Shown here: positions 1 to 6,955 of the stretch, piece after piece
Position numbering within the stretch: position 1 is the stretch's first letter
Layout: every line of letters begins with the position of its first letter
Origin: Hydnum rufescens UP504
Lineage: Eukaryota; Basidiomycota; Agaricomycetes; Cantharellales; Hydnaceae
NCBI GenBank assembly: GCA_014904985.1
Contig: MU128986.1
Location: 230,044 to 243,112, forward strand
Reading direction: 5' to 3'
DNA: 13,069 nt
Translations under genes and position numbers: made by a program
The notes under the pieces: model-generated
What the model was told of the DNA's origin: nothing
Database searches by the model: none
What the model saw: only the letters and a program-made list of their open reading frames with translations

Positions 1-1228
1 AAGAGAGATATTTAATATCTGTTTTTAATTGTTTTTCCTTTGTATTATTCTAGGATTTTTAAGCTAATACCCACTTTGAATGGCATTGTTCAGGTGGAGG
101 TCAAGAGCATCTGTGGAGAAGGTTCGGATGGGGTACAGACATGTTTTCTGGAACACGGAGGAGAAGACCAAATTCAATTTCGAGATCATGGCGTAATCGA
201 GGGTCGATTGTTATGCAGTTCTCCGAACTCATACATTGTCCAGTCGACCCTTTTTGTCTTTATAACGCTGTCATATGCAACTTGGGGATTAGGATAATAG
301 TGGATAATCGTGTGGGGTTTGAGATGGGTGAATGGTTCTGGGTACGGGTAATCGAATTGCCTGATATACAATCATGTGAAGTTCCAATGGCATGGTGAAC
401 ACTTTTTGATTCGTGCCTTGAGGATAGTTGTTCGATTTGCTTTTATGTCACTTTTGCATCCAGCAGATCAATAATCATGTGTCCATTTAATCTTGCTTAG
501 GTTTTTCATGGGTTCGAAATCCTTCATTGATGTGCAGGGTCATTTTCATTCATATTTTGCTGTCAGCTTCTCATACATCAATGTCATCAGGGGACAGGCA
601 GAGGCAGCGTTTTATTTCGAAGAGAATCAAATGGCGATGGGGATTGTGTGGGTGAAGTATGGGTCTGGGCACTCATCCTCCATTTCGCCAAATACTACGA
701 GGATGAGATGGATTCAAATGAGTAGGTGACTGTCTGAACTGAAGTCCCTGATTTGGATTTGGCTTAAGTAGGCATAATAGAAGTGATCGGTATTGTTTTC
801 AATGTCGGGATAGAATACGCCAAATTCTCCTACATGTAGTGCCAGGTAGTGTGAGTCGTGGTTGGTTACTAGTGCTCCAAGGCCAATTTCAGTTTCTTCC
901 ATCATTGCAAAGTCCTGACATGAGAGAGGAATTTGATCGGCAGTCAAATTTGAATTATTGCCTGAGTTTTCAATATCGCCTGAGCTCCTGAATGTTTAAT
1001 GAACGTCCTTAATGATCGTGGTTTTTACATACTGGTTGAACTCATGGCTTTTTGAGGTTGTAGTGGGAGTTTTTAGAATTGCAGATGAAGACGTGTGGTC
1101 CGCATTTTTTGATGACTTTTGTATCCAGTTGTTTGGTTTTGACATGTGACAGACCTGCTGTTTATGTTCTCCTTTTCCATTTATGGTGTTTTTCATTTGC
1201 CTGTCATTTTCGTGATAGAGGAAGATTT
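1..1228. other. Broken coding-like sequence, strand uncertain
   Basis: No intact gene is supported. The minus-strand frames ending at 996, 714 and 186 are all in phase. They carry plausible segments (PLSCQDFAMMEETEIGLGAL, YPYPEPFTHLKPHTIIHYY), but more than ten stops, mostly TGA, lie between them. The plus strand also has two in-phase open stretches (40-297 and 493-729) of similar quality. The plus strand is rich in G and T, as over the retroelement body, which mildly favours minus-strand coding. A frame change at about 1245-1265 would join it to the fragment at 1229-1771. Confidence 0.3.
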
Positions 1229-1771
1229 TTATTTTGAGAGACAATTCAATGACGACGATGGTGGTTTATTCAGGAGGGTGATGGGTGAATGTAGGAAGGT
1301 GGACTGTGTCTGTGTCAACATTCCATATACGGCCATTCTTATCTGCACCTTCACATGAAAATCTGAGTCATCGGAGTATTCTCGGGTTACACAATATGAT
1401 TCGAGGTGGGCGATTGTATACGTTTGGACTGCAGTTGTCATGTTGGGGCAAAAGTAACCCCTTCATCCAATGTGGAGATTGAGAATTGGATCGTTCCGGT
1501 CCCTGACGTGTTGTACGAAGAAAACCATGAATCCTGTCGCATCGTCCGGGATGTATACATCGTCAAGGTTGAATGGGAGTTCTGTATGAGTCTCAGAAAT
1601 GCTGTTGGTGAGTATGTTGGTAGGCATATTTGATGGTGTCCTACCCCTTTTTAGGTAAGCATTTATACAAGTTGTGTTGTTTTTGACATACGTTCTTTGA
1701 GAGTCAGTGGATGGGATGGGGAAAGAGGATTTTTGTGTGAGAAGTGCTTTTATGAATGGATTTGAGACAGT
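1229..1771 (-). pseudogene. Coding-like fragment of unknown family with one internal TGA
   Basis: On the minus strand the frame is open from 1771 to 1466 and again from 1462 to 1229, separated only by a TGA at 1465-1463, explicable as CGA to TGA. It reads NPFIKALLTQKSSFPIPSTD, then a Met at 1626 (MPTNILTNSISETHTELPF), NLDDVYIPDDATGFMVFFVQ, and after the stop YTIAHLESYCVTREYSDDSD. I do not recognise it. A TAG bounds it upstream (1774-1772). The opposite strand has an in-phase open stretch as well, so the choice of strand rests on the A/C-rich sense strand shared with the retroelement and on the type of stop. It could be a remnant of a further gene after pol, or chance. Confidence 0.35.
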
Positions 1772-1995
1772 CTAGATTTGAGGGGACCCTTGGATTGTCA
1801 GGGCACTTGGTTCGGGTTCAGTTTCGGCGAATTTTTTGATTAATTGACTGTTGTTTTTGTTTACCGGTTAAGTCATGAGTCTCCTAATTAGCATGGTTTT
1901 GTTGTTACGGACTTGTGGAATTTTTTGTTTTTATATGGACTATGACTTTGTTTCTTTTGTTTTTGACTTGTTGTTTTTCTTTTGATTTTGATTGA

Positions 1996-2030
1996 TTTTT
2001 TTTTTTTTTTTTTGACAAGTTCACAAGTTC
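1996..2030. repeat. 18-base T run followed by a short direct repeat
   Basis: An uninterrupted run of 18 T on the plus strand (1996-2013) is followed by two adjacent copies of ACAAGTTC (2015-2022 and 2023-2030). On the minus strand this is a long A run. It may be a slippage-prone microsatellite, or the trace of an A-tailed insertion, but no retroposed body or target duplication was identified. Confidence 0.6.
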
Positions 2031-2145
2031 ACATATCAGGTTAGTTTAAAAGATTCAAGTAAAAAAGAGAGCCTTTTAGGCTTAGAGAATTTTTTTGAGA
2101 GAATAGGGAACATTGATTTGCCTTTAGGTGACATGATTTTACATG

Positions 2146-2300
2146 GAGAGAAAAGGAAAGATGAGAGAGGGGTTTTTCTTTTCAGGCAAGAGACATGGTA
2201 CATTGGGGTGAGCACATTTTTTTGTTTAGTGAAGAGAGAGGGTAGTGATGATTGGGGATTTGAGTTGGGTGAGGGATAGAGAGGATTGGGAGAGCCTTAG
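2146..2300 (-). promoter_or_regulatory. CT-rich tract, possible promoter or leader
   Basis: Between the stop of the unknown gene (2314) and a short minus-strand reading from ATG 2134 (MSPKGKSMFPILSKKFSKPK, closed after about 32 codons), the minus strand is strongly pyrimidine-rich (CTCTCTCATCTTTCCTTTTC). CT-rich tracts just upstream of start codons are typical of fungal promoters. No TATA box is seen. The role is inferred. Confidence 0.3.
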
Positions 2301-2313
2301 ATGTCGCAATGGG

Positions 2314-3611
2314 CTACCAGCCGCTCGAGTCATCATCCGAAACAATTTCGATCCCGGGATTGGATGGTAGTTCCTTAAGCTCAAACTCAGTTGTGGTATC
2401 TTTGAACTTGTCCCATTCGTTATTTTGAAGGTCGTACTGGATATCTCGGATGCGTACCATGTAGTAAGTTGATGCGCAGTCATCGGTCACGATAGTGGGG
2501 CCATGTCGTGCGAGGTGGAAAGTGAGGCCAATAGCTGAGAGAGAGGGGTGCAATGTGTCGATGAAGAATAAAGGCAGAGTAGGGTGTACCCATACAATGT
2601 TCTTGTCATATTATGTCGGCAGCCTGGATAAAAATATGGGTGAGATGGTCAACTTGCGATGTGTGAAGGTACGTGGATGGATAAAGAAGGCGATCTCGCC
2701 AGGCGGATACATAGTATTCATCGCGGAGGAGCTTGAGGTCGCGTTTATTGAGAACATCGGATTTTGTGTTCAGGTCGGCTTCTCGTTGGTGCAGGGTGGC
2801 TGAAAGAAGAGACAACGGGGGCATGAGAGAGTCCATTTGTAGGTTATGATTCACAATCATGCGACTCAGCTGGTCTAGAAGATCCACATGGTGTTTTATA
2901 TCTTCGCTTCGCTGTATCTCGTACTTCTTCCGTACTTCTTCTAACTTTTGAGCGGCATTCCATTCATCGATCAATGATTGCTTGGTGATAAGAGGGCCAT
3001 GCTCAGTATGAGTTGCTGCGGCCATGGAATACTGATTGGGTGCTTGTGGAAGTTTCGTGGTGCGCGAGGGGGATGTGGAGGGGAATAAGAGAGGTGGAAC
3101 GATGAGCGGGTCAATCTGGTGGATGGTTCTGTGGAGGAGTCGAAGATTTCGCAGAGTTGCTGTGCTGTCAGGGTTGTGGATCGCTTGGCGTTCTCTTCCT
3201 TCACGTTTTGATTTGATGGGGCGATATTTTGCGATATAGGGAGAGGCGTTTGAACAGTACTGAGAGGAGGCGAGTTAAGAGGGATCTGCATCTGTGGGTA
3301 GAAGTTATCGATGAAGGGGTGTAATGTGAGGTGGGGATCGAGTGTGCATTGGAAACTGAGACCCACGAGTTGGTCGACTTTGGAGGATTCATCATTATTG
3401 TACTGTTTGACAATGGCACCCGAAGTATTCACAGAATCCGGCCAGAAACCCTGGGTTTGTGTCAGTTTTTGAGGTTCGTTCACAAACCATACTTTGGTTG
3501 TACCTCGCTAGTTTTATTTTCTTCTTTTTTGATGAGCGAAACGAAGACTGGATCTTCATTGGTCTTGGGACCCATGGAGATCATAGATAATGCAGGAGAA
3601 GGGGCAGGCAT
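2314..3611 (-). CDS. Unknown gene, four-exon model of about 367 codons
   Basis: I do not recognise this protein. A consistent model has exons at 3611-3504, 3450-3205, 3115-2654 and 2601-2314, with three GT-AG introns of 53, 89 and 52 bases, all in phase 0. The first intron is the best, with donor GTACAA, branch-like CTGAC 9 bases before the acceptor and acceptor ACCCAG. The other two are needed to join frames, but their branch sites are weak. The product starts MPAPSPALSM and has a polar N-terminus (GPKTNEDPVF) and a Gly-Phe-Trp block (GFWPDSVNTSG). A Pro/Ser-rich middle and a helical, charged stretch follow (LIDEWNAAQKLEEVRKKYEI to LDQLSRM, probable coiled coil). It ends in an acidic SDDDSSGW. 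No signal peptide or membrane span is seen. It lies downstream of pol on the same strand. Alternatively it is a frameshifted relic. Confidence 0.45.
3451..3503 (-). other. Probable 53-bp intron
   Basis: The donor GTACAA is at 3503-3498, the branch-like CTGAC at 3465-3461 and the acceptor CAG ends at 3451. Removing it joins the frame ending NKTSE to the frame starting GFWPDS in phase 0, and it removes both the TGA that ends the first frame and the TAG just upstream of the second. The length and signals fit basidiomycete introns. Confidence 0.55.
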
Positions 3612-3760
3612 GTGGATATATTCGAATACGTAGCCTTGAGTGGATGATGTGGTTGAGTCGAAGTGAGCAGAGTCTGGACATGGTAGAGAAGTGTGATTTG
3701 GAGAGAATGTGATAGATGTGGATGGAGAGCTGGGATACAGCTCGTTAGTTTTTCGTGTCG

Positions 3761-3768
3761 CCTTTATA
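3761..3768 (-). promoter_or_regulatory. TATA box and pyrimidine-rich leader of the unknown gene
   Basis: The minus strand reads TATAAAGG at 3768-3761, followed by a leader rich in C and T (CTCTCCATCCACATC, ATTCTCTCC, CTTCTC) to about 3685. That is a typical fungal core promoter. Upstream, at about 3811-3788, lie two copies of TGACATGAG(TG), resembling the bZIP-type sites of the LTR. The first ATG after the TATA box (3681-3679, ACCATGTCC) is out of frame with the gene model and opens a reading frame of about 42 codons. Translation at 3611 would need leaky scanning, or an unseen upstream exon. Confidence 0.5.
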
Positions 3769-3905
3769 GTTGTTGGGCTTACCCCACACTCATGTCACTC
3801 ATGTCAGATGTTGCCCGTATGTTTCCTTGTCGTAATATGGATGTCATCTAGGGCGATTTGGTAGAGCGTTGAGTGTACGCGCAGAACAATAGATACCGAA
3901 AAAAA

Positions 3906-4248
3906 ATAAGAAGGAAGGGTCGCCAGAGATCTATATTTCATAACTTAAAGCTCAAGTAGGGAATCAGAGACACGGAGGATCACATTGCTGGGATGCGGGA
4001 GGGATCAGAAGAGGCGGGATGTTGATTTTTGGCGTGGCAGTAGGTTTTTATCATAGACTGGTAACAGTTTTTCAAATTTCAGCACTTTCCGCGACTCAAC
4101 ATTTCATGGCTCCAGGGTGTCAATTCAAAATTTCTTTTGGCCTCATGTTCATAGGGTCATCTAAGATCTATAGTTTTAGTCATAGTCTTCTGATGCAGCT
4201 TGTAGAGATTGTTTCAGGGATTTCCTTTTTGAGAATAGATTTTTCCTT
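3906..4248 (-). pseudogene. Possible decayed C-terminal tail of Pol
   Basis: The integrase frame, followed past the TAA at 4251-4249, still looks like protein if scattered stops are ignored. It reads KEKSILKKEIPETISTSC, ILDDPMNMRPKEILN, HPGAMKC, VAESAEI, then a proline-rich stretch (KPTATPKINIPPLLIPPASQ). The interruptions are TGA, TAG and TAA codons, each one C-to-T step from Arg or Gln codons, the same pattern as in Gag-Pol. Proline-rich tails after the GPY/F module occur in fungal gypsy elements, and I infer this is one. The coding character fades near 3906, around LSYEI and SGDPSFLFF. An alternative is that the TAA is the true end and this is non-coding 3' sequence. Confidence 0.45.
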
Positions 4249-5302
4249 TTATGGACATTCTTCAGAGGATTCATAAGCAGATTTGGTGATCTGGGACTCC
4301 TCCGAGGGGTTCCCTAGGATTTCTTGGAGAAGGTTCCTTCGTTTCCACTCCACAATTTTATTTTCCCAATAGCCCCACGAATCTGTGGCTCTTGGCAGCA
4401 GCCAAAGGTAGGTTCTCAATTGATTTTCCAGTCCGAGTGATACTGGGAAGAGTTGTCTCGTTATTTTTGTTTCTCCTTCATATATCACGGCTTGGTCTGT
4501 GATTTTTGTGTATTTTGCTACATTATTTTGATTTAAATTATGGTCTGTGGCGCTGTGGAACTCGTTGCCGGCGATGTCCATTGTGGCTATTTGGTTGTGC
4601 ATATGGTATTTCTTTAAGCAGTTTCCGGCAAATATTCCATTGATTGGGGTTCCATCTAATTCCGCTAGTTGATAGGATCCACGGGGATGGTGATGCCAAA
4701 CTCGGTATGGCCCAATCCATTGTATTTCCCCTTTTCGTCCATGTTGCATTTGTAATACGGAATTGAATACTAGAACAATTGTACCGGCTTGATAATTTCT
4801 GTCTACCAACGTATTTTCATTTCGTCTGGCGTAATCTTGAGCGCTTCAGATTCTTGCTTGAAGGATGTCATTTGAGGCGGCTTGAATATCTTTGTCTCTA
4901 TGCACCAATTGGATCCCACGGATTCCTAATAATTCTTCCGTGGTTTGGATTGTTCCCCATTTTAATGTGTACCATGATGTGTCTGTAATGTCGAATGGAA
5001 ACACGTGATTTACTCCATAGAGTAGGTAATAGGGGGTGTGGCCAGTCATTTGTTTTACCATTACCCAGTCCGCCCACATGCATGAATAAAAATAGTTTGA
5101 CCATTTACTTGGGTTTCCTTTGCATGCAATGAATAGTGAATTTATCCAAGTCCTATGCCCACGTTCTATCATACCATTTGCTTCCAGGTGATAAGGTGCA
5201 GCTCGGACAATTGGAACGTTATATTCATCTGCCATTGTTTGGACTAATCCGTCAAATTCCGTACCATTGTCTGTTGTGATTTGTAATATGCAGCCGAACC
5301 GG
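4249..5302 (-). pseudogene. pol: C-terminal half of integrase (separated by the solo LTR)
   Basis: This is the rest of the integrase that inserts the element DNA. From the insertion point the minus strand reads FGCILQITTDNGTEFDG, with the second catalytic Asp at 5271-5269. AAPYHLEANGMIERGHR then holds the catalytic Glu at 5166-5164, so the DDE triad survives in pieces. A TGA at 4848-4846 breaks the frame (LQARI, then SAQDYARRNENTLVDRNY in phase). The C-terminal GPY/F module is clear as IQWIGPYRVW (about 4722-4693), followed by GSYQLAELDGTPINGIFAGN. No chromodomain is visible after it. The segment ends at TAA 4251-4249, which could be a natural end or a changed CAA, because coding-like reading continues beyond it. 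Confidence 0.9.
5298..5302. repeat. Target-site duplication, left copy (ACCGG)
   Basis: ACCGG directly precedes the TGTGGAAG start of the solo LTR and recurs at 6951-6955 after its end. A 5-bp duplication is usual for Ty3/gypsy integration. If the LTR ends at 6951 rather than 6950, the duplication is the 4-bp CCGG. Confidence 0.8.
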
Positions 5303-5412
5303 TGTGGAAGATAAAAACATCCAGTATCAGAAAATGCGAAATCACACCACTTCCAGCCATTGGAGGATCACATGACCAATTACGAAATTAATTACGGCTA
5401 CGCGCGGAAATC

Positions 5413-5840
5413 GAATTCGTTCTATAACTCCGTCAGTTTTGATCGGAGAGGTACGCCCATATAACTCTTAGAAAGCTACGATTCACACCTTTCGAACGGT
5501 ACCAAACACAAGTCGAACGGACCAGAACTGCACTCTCCAGGCCAATTTTACTACCAAAATCCGGAATTTCCAGTAAAAAACGAATTTCTCCGTCAGTTCG
5601 CCTTTAATCCTTTCGGAACAACTGCGCTTAGAAAGATATAAAAAATCCGCATCCAACGGTACTGAGCACGCAAAGAACAGATCAAAACCGAACTCTACAG
5701 AGCGATATTACTATCAGAATCAACACCCATCAGTAAAAAACGAATTTCTCTGTCAGTTTACACCGGATCTTCTCGGAACCACCGCGCCCAGAAAGCTGTG
5801 AAAAATCCGCATCTAATGATACCAAGAACGTCTATTACGG
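5413..5840 (+). repeat. 160-bp tandem repeat in the LTR U3 region, about 2.7 copies
   Basis: Units begin near 5413, 5573 and 5733 with an exact 160-base period. The best landmark is CGAATTTCTCCGTCAGTT at 5581, its variant CGAATTTCTCTGTCAGTT at 5741, and a worn copy with CTCCGTCAGTT at 5429-5439. Other landmarks at the same period are CTTAGAAAG (also CCCAGAAAG), AAAATCCGCATC and TATTACTATCA with TTTTACTACCA. The third unit stops around 5840. The units are rich in CpG compared with the surrounding host element. They lie upstream of the TATA box, so they may be enhancer-like or structural U3 repeats. Confidence 0.75.
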
Positions 5841-5985
5841 ATGCAAACTGCTGTTTCTGCATCGAATCCCATCCTATGCACTTGTTCCCATTATCAACCA
5901 ACAACAAAACACCTTAACCACTGGACTATGCTCAAATTAATCTCCAAAACCCGGAGATATCCTTTCATTTCGCCTCCAGAATGCT

Positions 5986-6030
5986 CCACATGGTCAGTGA
6001 CCACATGCTCCAAGCATTCCACATGCTCAG
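5986..6030 (+). repeat. Three direct copies of a CCACATG box
   Basis: CCACATGGTCAG (5986-5997), CCACATGCTC (6001-6010) and CCACATGCTCAG (6019-6030) follow one another in the U3 part of the solo LTR. Each contains CACATG, an E-box-type (CANNTG) sequence that basic helix-loop-helix proteins can bind. That they are regulatory is inferred from their position only. Confidence 0.5.
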
Positions 6031-6038
6031 CAAATTGG

Positions 6039-6208
6039 TGACATCACCCCCCTCATGATTTCTTTTGTTCTCCTTATGAATGACATCACTATGACATCAC
6101 CCCTCATGATTCCTTTTGTTCTCTTTATGAATGACTCAGCTATGACCGCATTATTACATCATCTTGTTATTTTTCTTTTGTTCTCACCTATGACTCACAT
6201 ATGACTCA
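6039..6208 (+). promoter_or_regulatory. Array of TGACATCA and TGACTCA sites (bZIP-type) in U3
   Basis: TGACATCA occurs at 6039-6046, 6081-6088 and 6092-6099. TGACTCA occurs at 6132-6138, 6191-6197 and 6202-6208. TGACTCA is the Gcn4/AP-1 core site of fungi and animals, and TGACATCA is a near-CRE variant. Two of the sites sit in a direct repeat of about 52 bases (roughly 6040-6091 and 6092-6142) that also carries CTCATGATT and CTTTTGTTCTC. The last site ends 47 bases before the TATA box, the position expected of an upstream activating sequence. In fungi such sites connect transcription to amino-acid starvation or stress; here that is an inference. Confidence 0.6.
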
Positions 6209-6254
6209 CCCATGGGGGAGTCATATTTCTTAAACACAGCCACCTTCAGAAAGG

Positions 6255-6262
6255 TATAAAAG
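6255..6262 (+). promoter_or_regulatory. TATA box of the LTR promoter
   Basis: TATAAAAG follows AAGG downstream of the bZIP-type array and is followed by a pyrimidine- and A-rich stretch (CCTGTACCCCCACACAATAA), as expected at a fungal transcription start some 30-50 bases on. It would mark the U3/R border of this LTR at around 6290-6310. Confidence 0.65.
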
Positions 6263-6662
6263 CTGGTAGATTTCCTGTACCCCCACACAATAATCTCCTC
6301 TCTGGAAATCATTACTGTCAACCACTGTCAACTTTTCTGCTTGCCTCTAAAGAACAGTCTATCTATAAGCCATCTGGAGCTAAGTCATCTTCAAGGTTGT
6401 TGAGACAAAGCCACTGGTAGCCCTCTACGCGAATCACCAAAGCCAAGGATAGTTGCAGGACCTAAGGTTAGAGTTGCTGGACATCCAAGGAAAAGTAAGC
6501 ATAACGAAATACGTATCAGGTTTTGAAGAAAGAAGAAAGAAACATACTGACAAGACTAACCAAGCACTGACCAGTCTATAACCCACTGATATCCGCATTT
6601 TGACCAGGAGAACATAAACAAGAATACACAAATATCAGTAAACAGACCAACACAACACGAAC

Positions 6663-6752
6663 GACGTATAAGCCTTTCCACAAGCATCCCAGACGTATAA
6701 GCCTTTCTATAAGCATCCCACACGACGTATAAGCCTTTCTACAAGCATCCTA
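6663..6752 (+). repeat. 29-32 bp tandem repeat, three copies
   Basis: The unit GACGTATAAGCCTTTC, followed by ACAAGCATCC or TATAAGCATCC, starts at 6663, 6692 and 6724. The host 5' LTR carries two degenerate units in the same place (minus strand, about 12990-12935). It is in the transcribed, untranslated part of the LTR. The copy-number difference accounts for most of the length difference between the two LTR ends (371 against 329 bases). Confidence 0.75.
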
Positions 6753-6867
6753 CACGATATATCATTGACTACAGCTAGTCCATATCCCTTCCTATTCTCC
6801 ACTGAACACCATACACATCTTACAGAGTGTGATCAACCATTGAAGCGAACCAGCCCAACGAATAACA

Positions 6868-6951
6868 ACAGAAATACAGTCTCCCATCCACACACTGGCT
6901 GATCCAGATTTTGATTTAACAGTCATCGGAGCTCCCAACCCTTCTTCTATA
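6868..6951 (+). pseudogene. Gag N-terminal reading encoded by the LTR end
   Basis: The last 84 bases of the solo LTR align without a gap to 12824-12741 of the host element and read 28 codons in the Gag frame. The solo copy has QSPIHTLADPDFDLTVIGAP and the host copy QSPLYTLAEPDIDLTVIGAP. There are six base differences, one silent and the rest mostly conservative (I/L, H/Y, D/E, F/I). Upstream of this point the two LTRs differ by indels. In Ty1 of yeast, Gag likewise begins inside the 5' LTR. The start codon is not visible in either copy. Confidence 0.5.
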
Positions 6952-6955
6952 CCGG
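6951..6955. repeat. Target-site duplication, right copy (ACCGG)
   Basis: This is the second copy of the ACCGG at 5298-5302, on the right side of the solo LTR. Base 6951 may belong to the LTR end (TATA) as well as to the duplication, so one base is ambiguous. Confidence 0.8.

Larger units (their letters stand above)
5303..6951 (+). mobile_element. Solo LTR of the same Ty3/gypsy family, nested in integrase
   Basis: A segment of about 1649 bases interrupts the integrase. It starts TGTGGAAG and ends CTTCTATA. These ends form an imperfect 8-bp inverted repeat (6 of 8, the two differences being C-to-T). It is flanked by ACCGG on both sides, and removing it together with one ACCGG copy restores the integrase reading across VMCR-FGCILQ. 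Its last 371 bases match the 5' LTR of the host element at 13069-12741, and what follows in the host element is a primer-binding site, so the segment is a full LTR and not a truncated element. It lies in opposite orientation to its host. Solo LTRs arise by recombination between the two LTRs of a full copy. The non-canonical final TA, rather than CA, may be a mutation. Confidence 0.85.

Noticed and set aside
1996..2030. Poly(A) tail of a LINE or processed pseudogene
   Set aside because: No target-site duplication or reverse-transcriptase-like body could be identified next to the run. A simple homopolymer tract explains it.
2495..2803. 102-codon plus-strand open frame
   Set aside because: It is antisense to the coiled-coil exon and the last exon of the unknown gene and has no recognisable domain.
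3331..3633. 100-codon plus-strand open frame
   Set aside because: It is antisense to exons 1 and 2 of the minus-strand gene model and lacks a fungal promoter-like leader. The minus reading has matching splice signals.
3660..3835. Possible start of the missing 3' LTR, because of its TATA box and TGACATGAG repeats
   Set aside because: The sequence around it does not match the solo LTR U3, TATA surroundings or terminal sequence. Only the general promoter layout is similar.
5841..6041. 66-codon plus-strand frame in the LTR
   Set aside because: It is upstream of the TATA box, rich in CACATG repeats and low-complexity bases, and not connected to Gag.
6434..6631. 65-codon minus-strand frame with hydrophobic residues
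   Set aside because: It lies in the transcribed, untranslated part of the solo LTR on its antisense strand. The homologous part of the host LTR is largely outside the window, so it cannot be tested, and hydrophobicity alone is weak.
5303..6951. Interpretation as a truncated retroelement (LTR plus leader plus start of gag)
   Set aside because: In the host element a primer-binding site begins two bases after the equivalent end point, and the segment has a target-site duplication, so the whole segment is an LTR.
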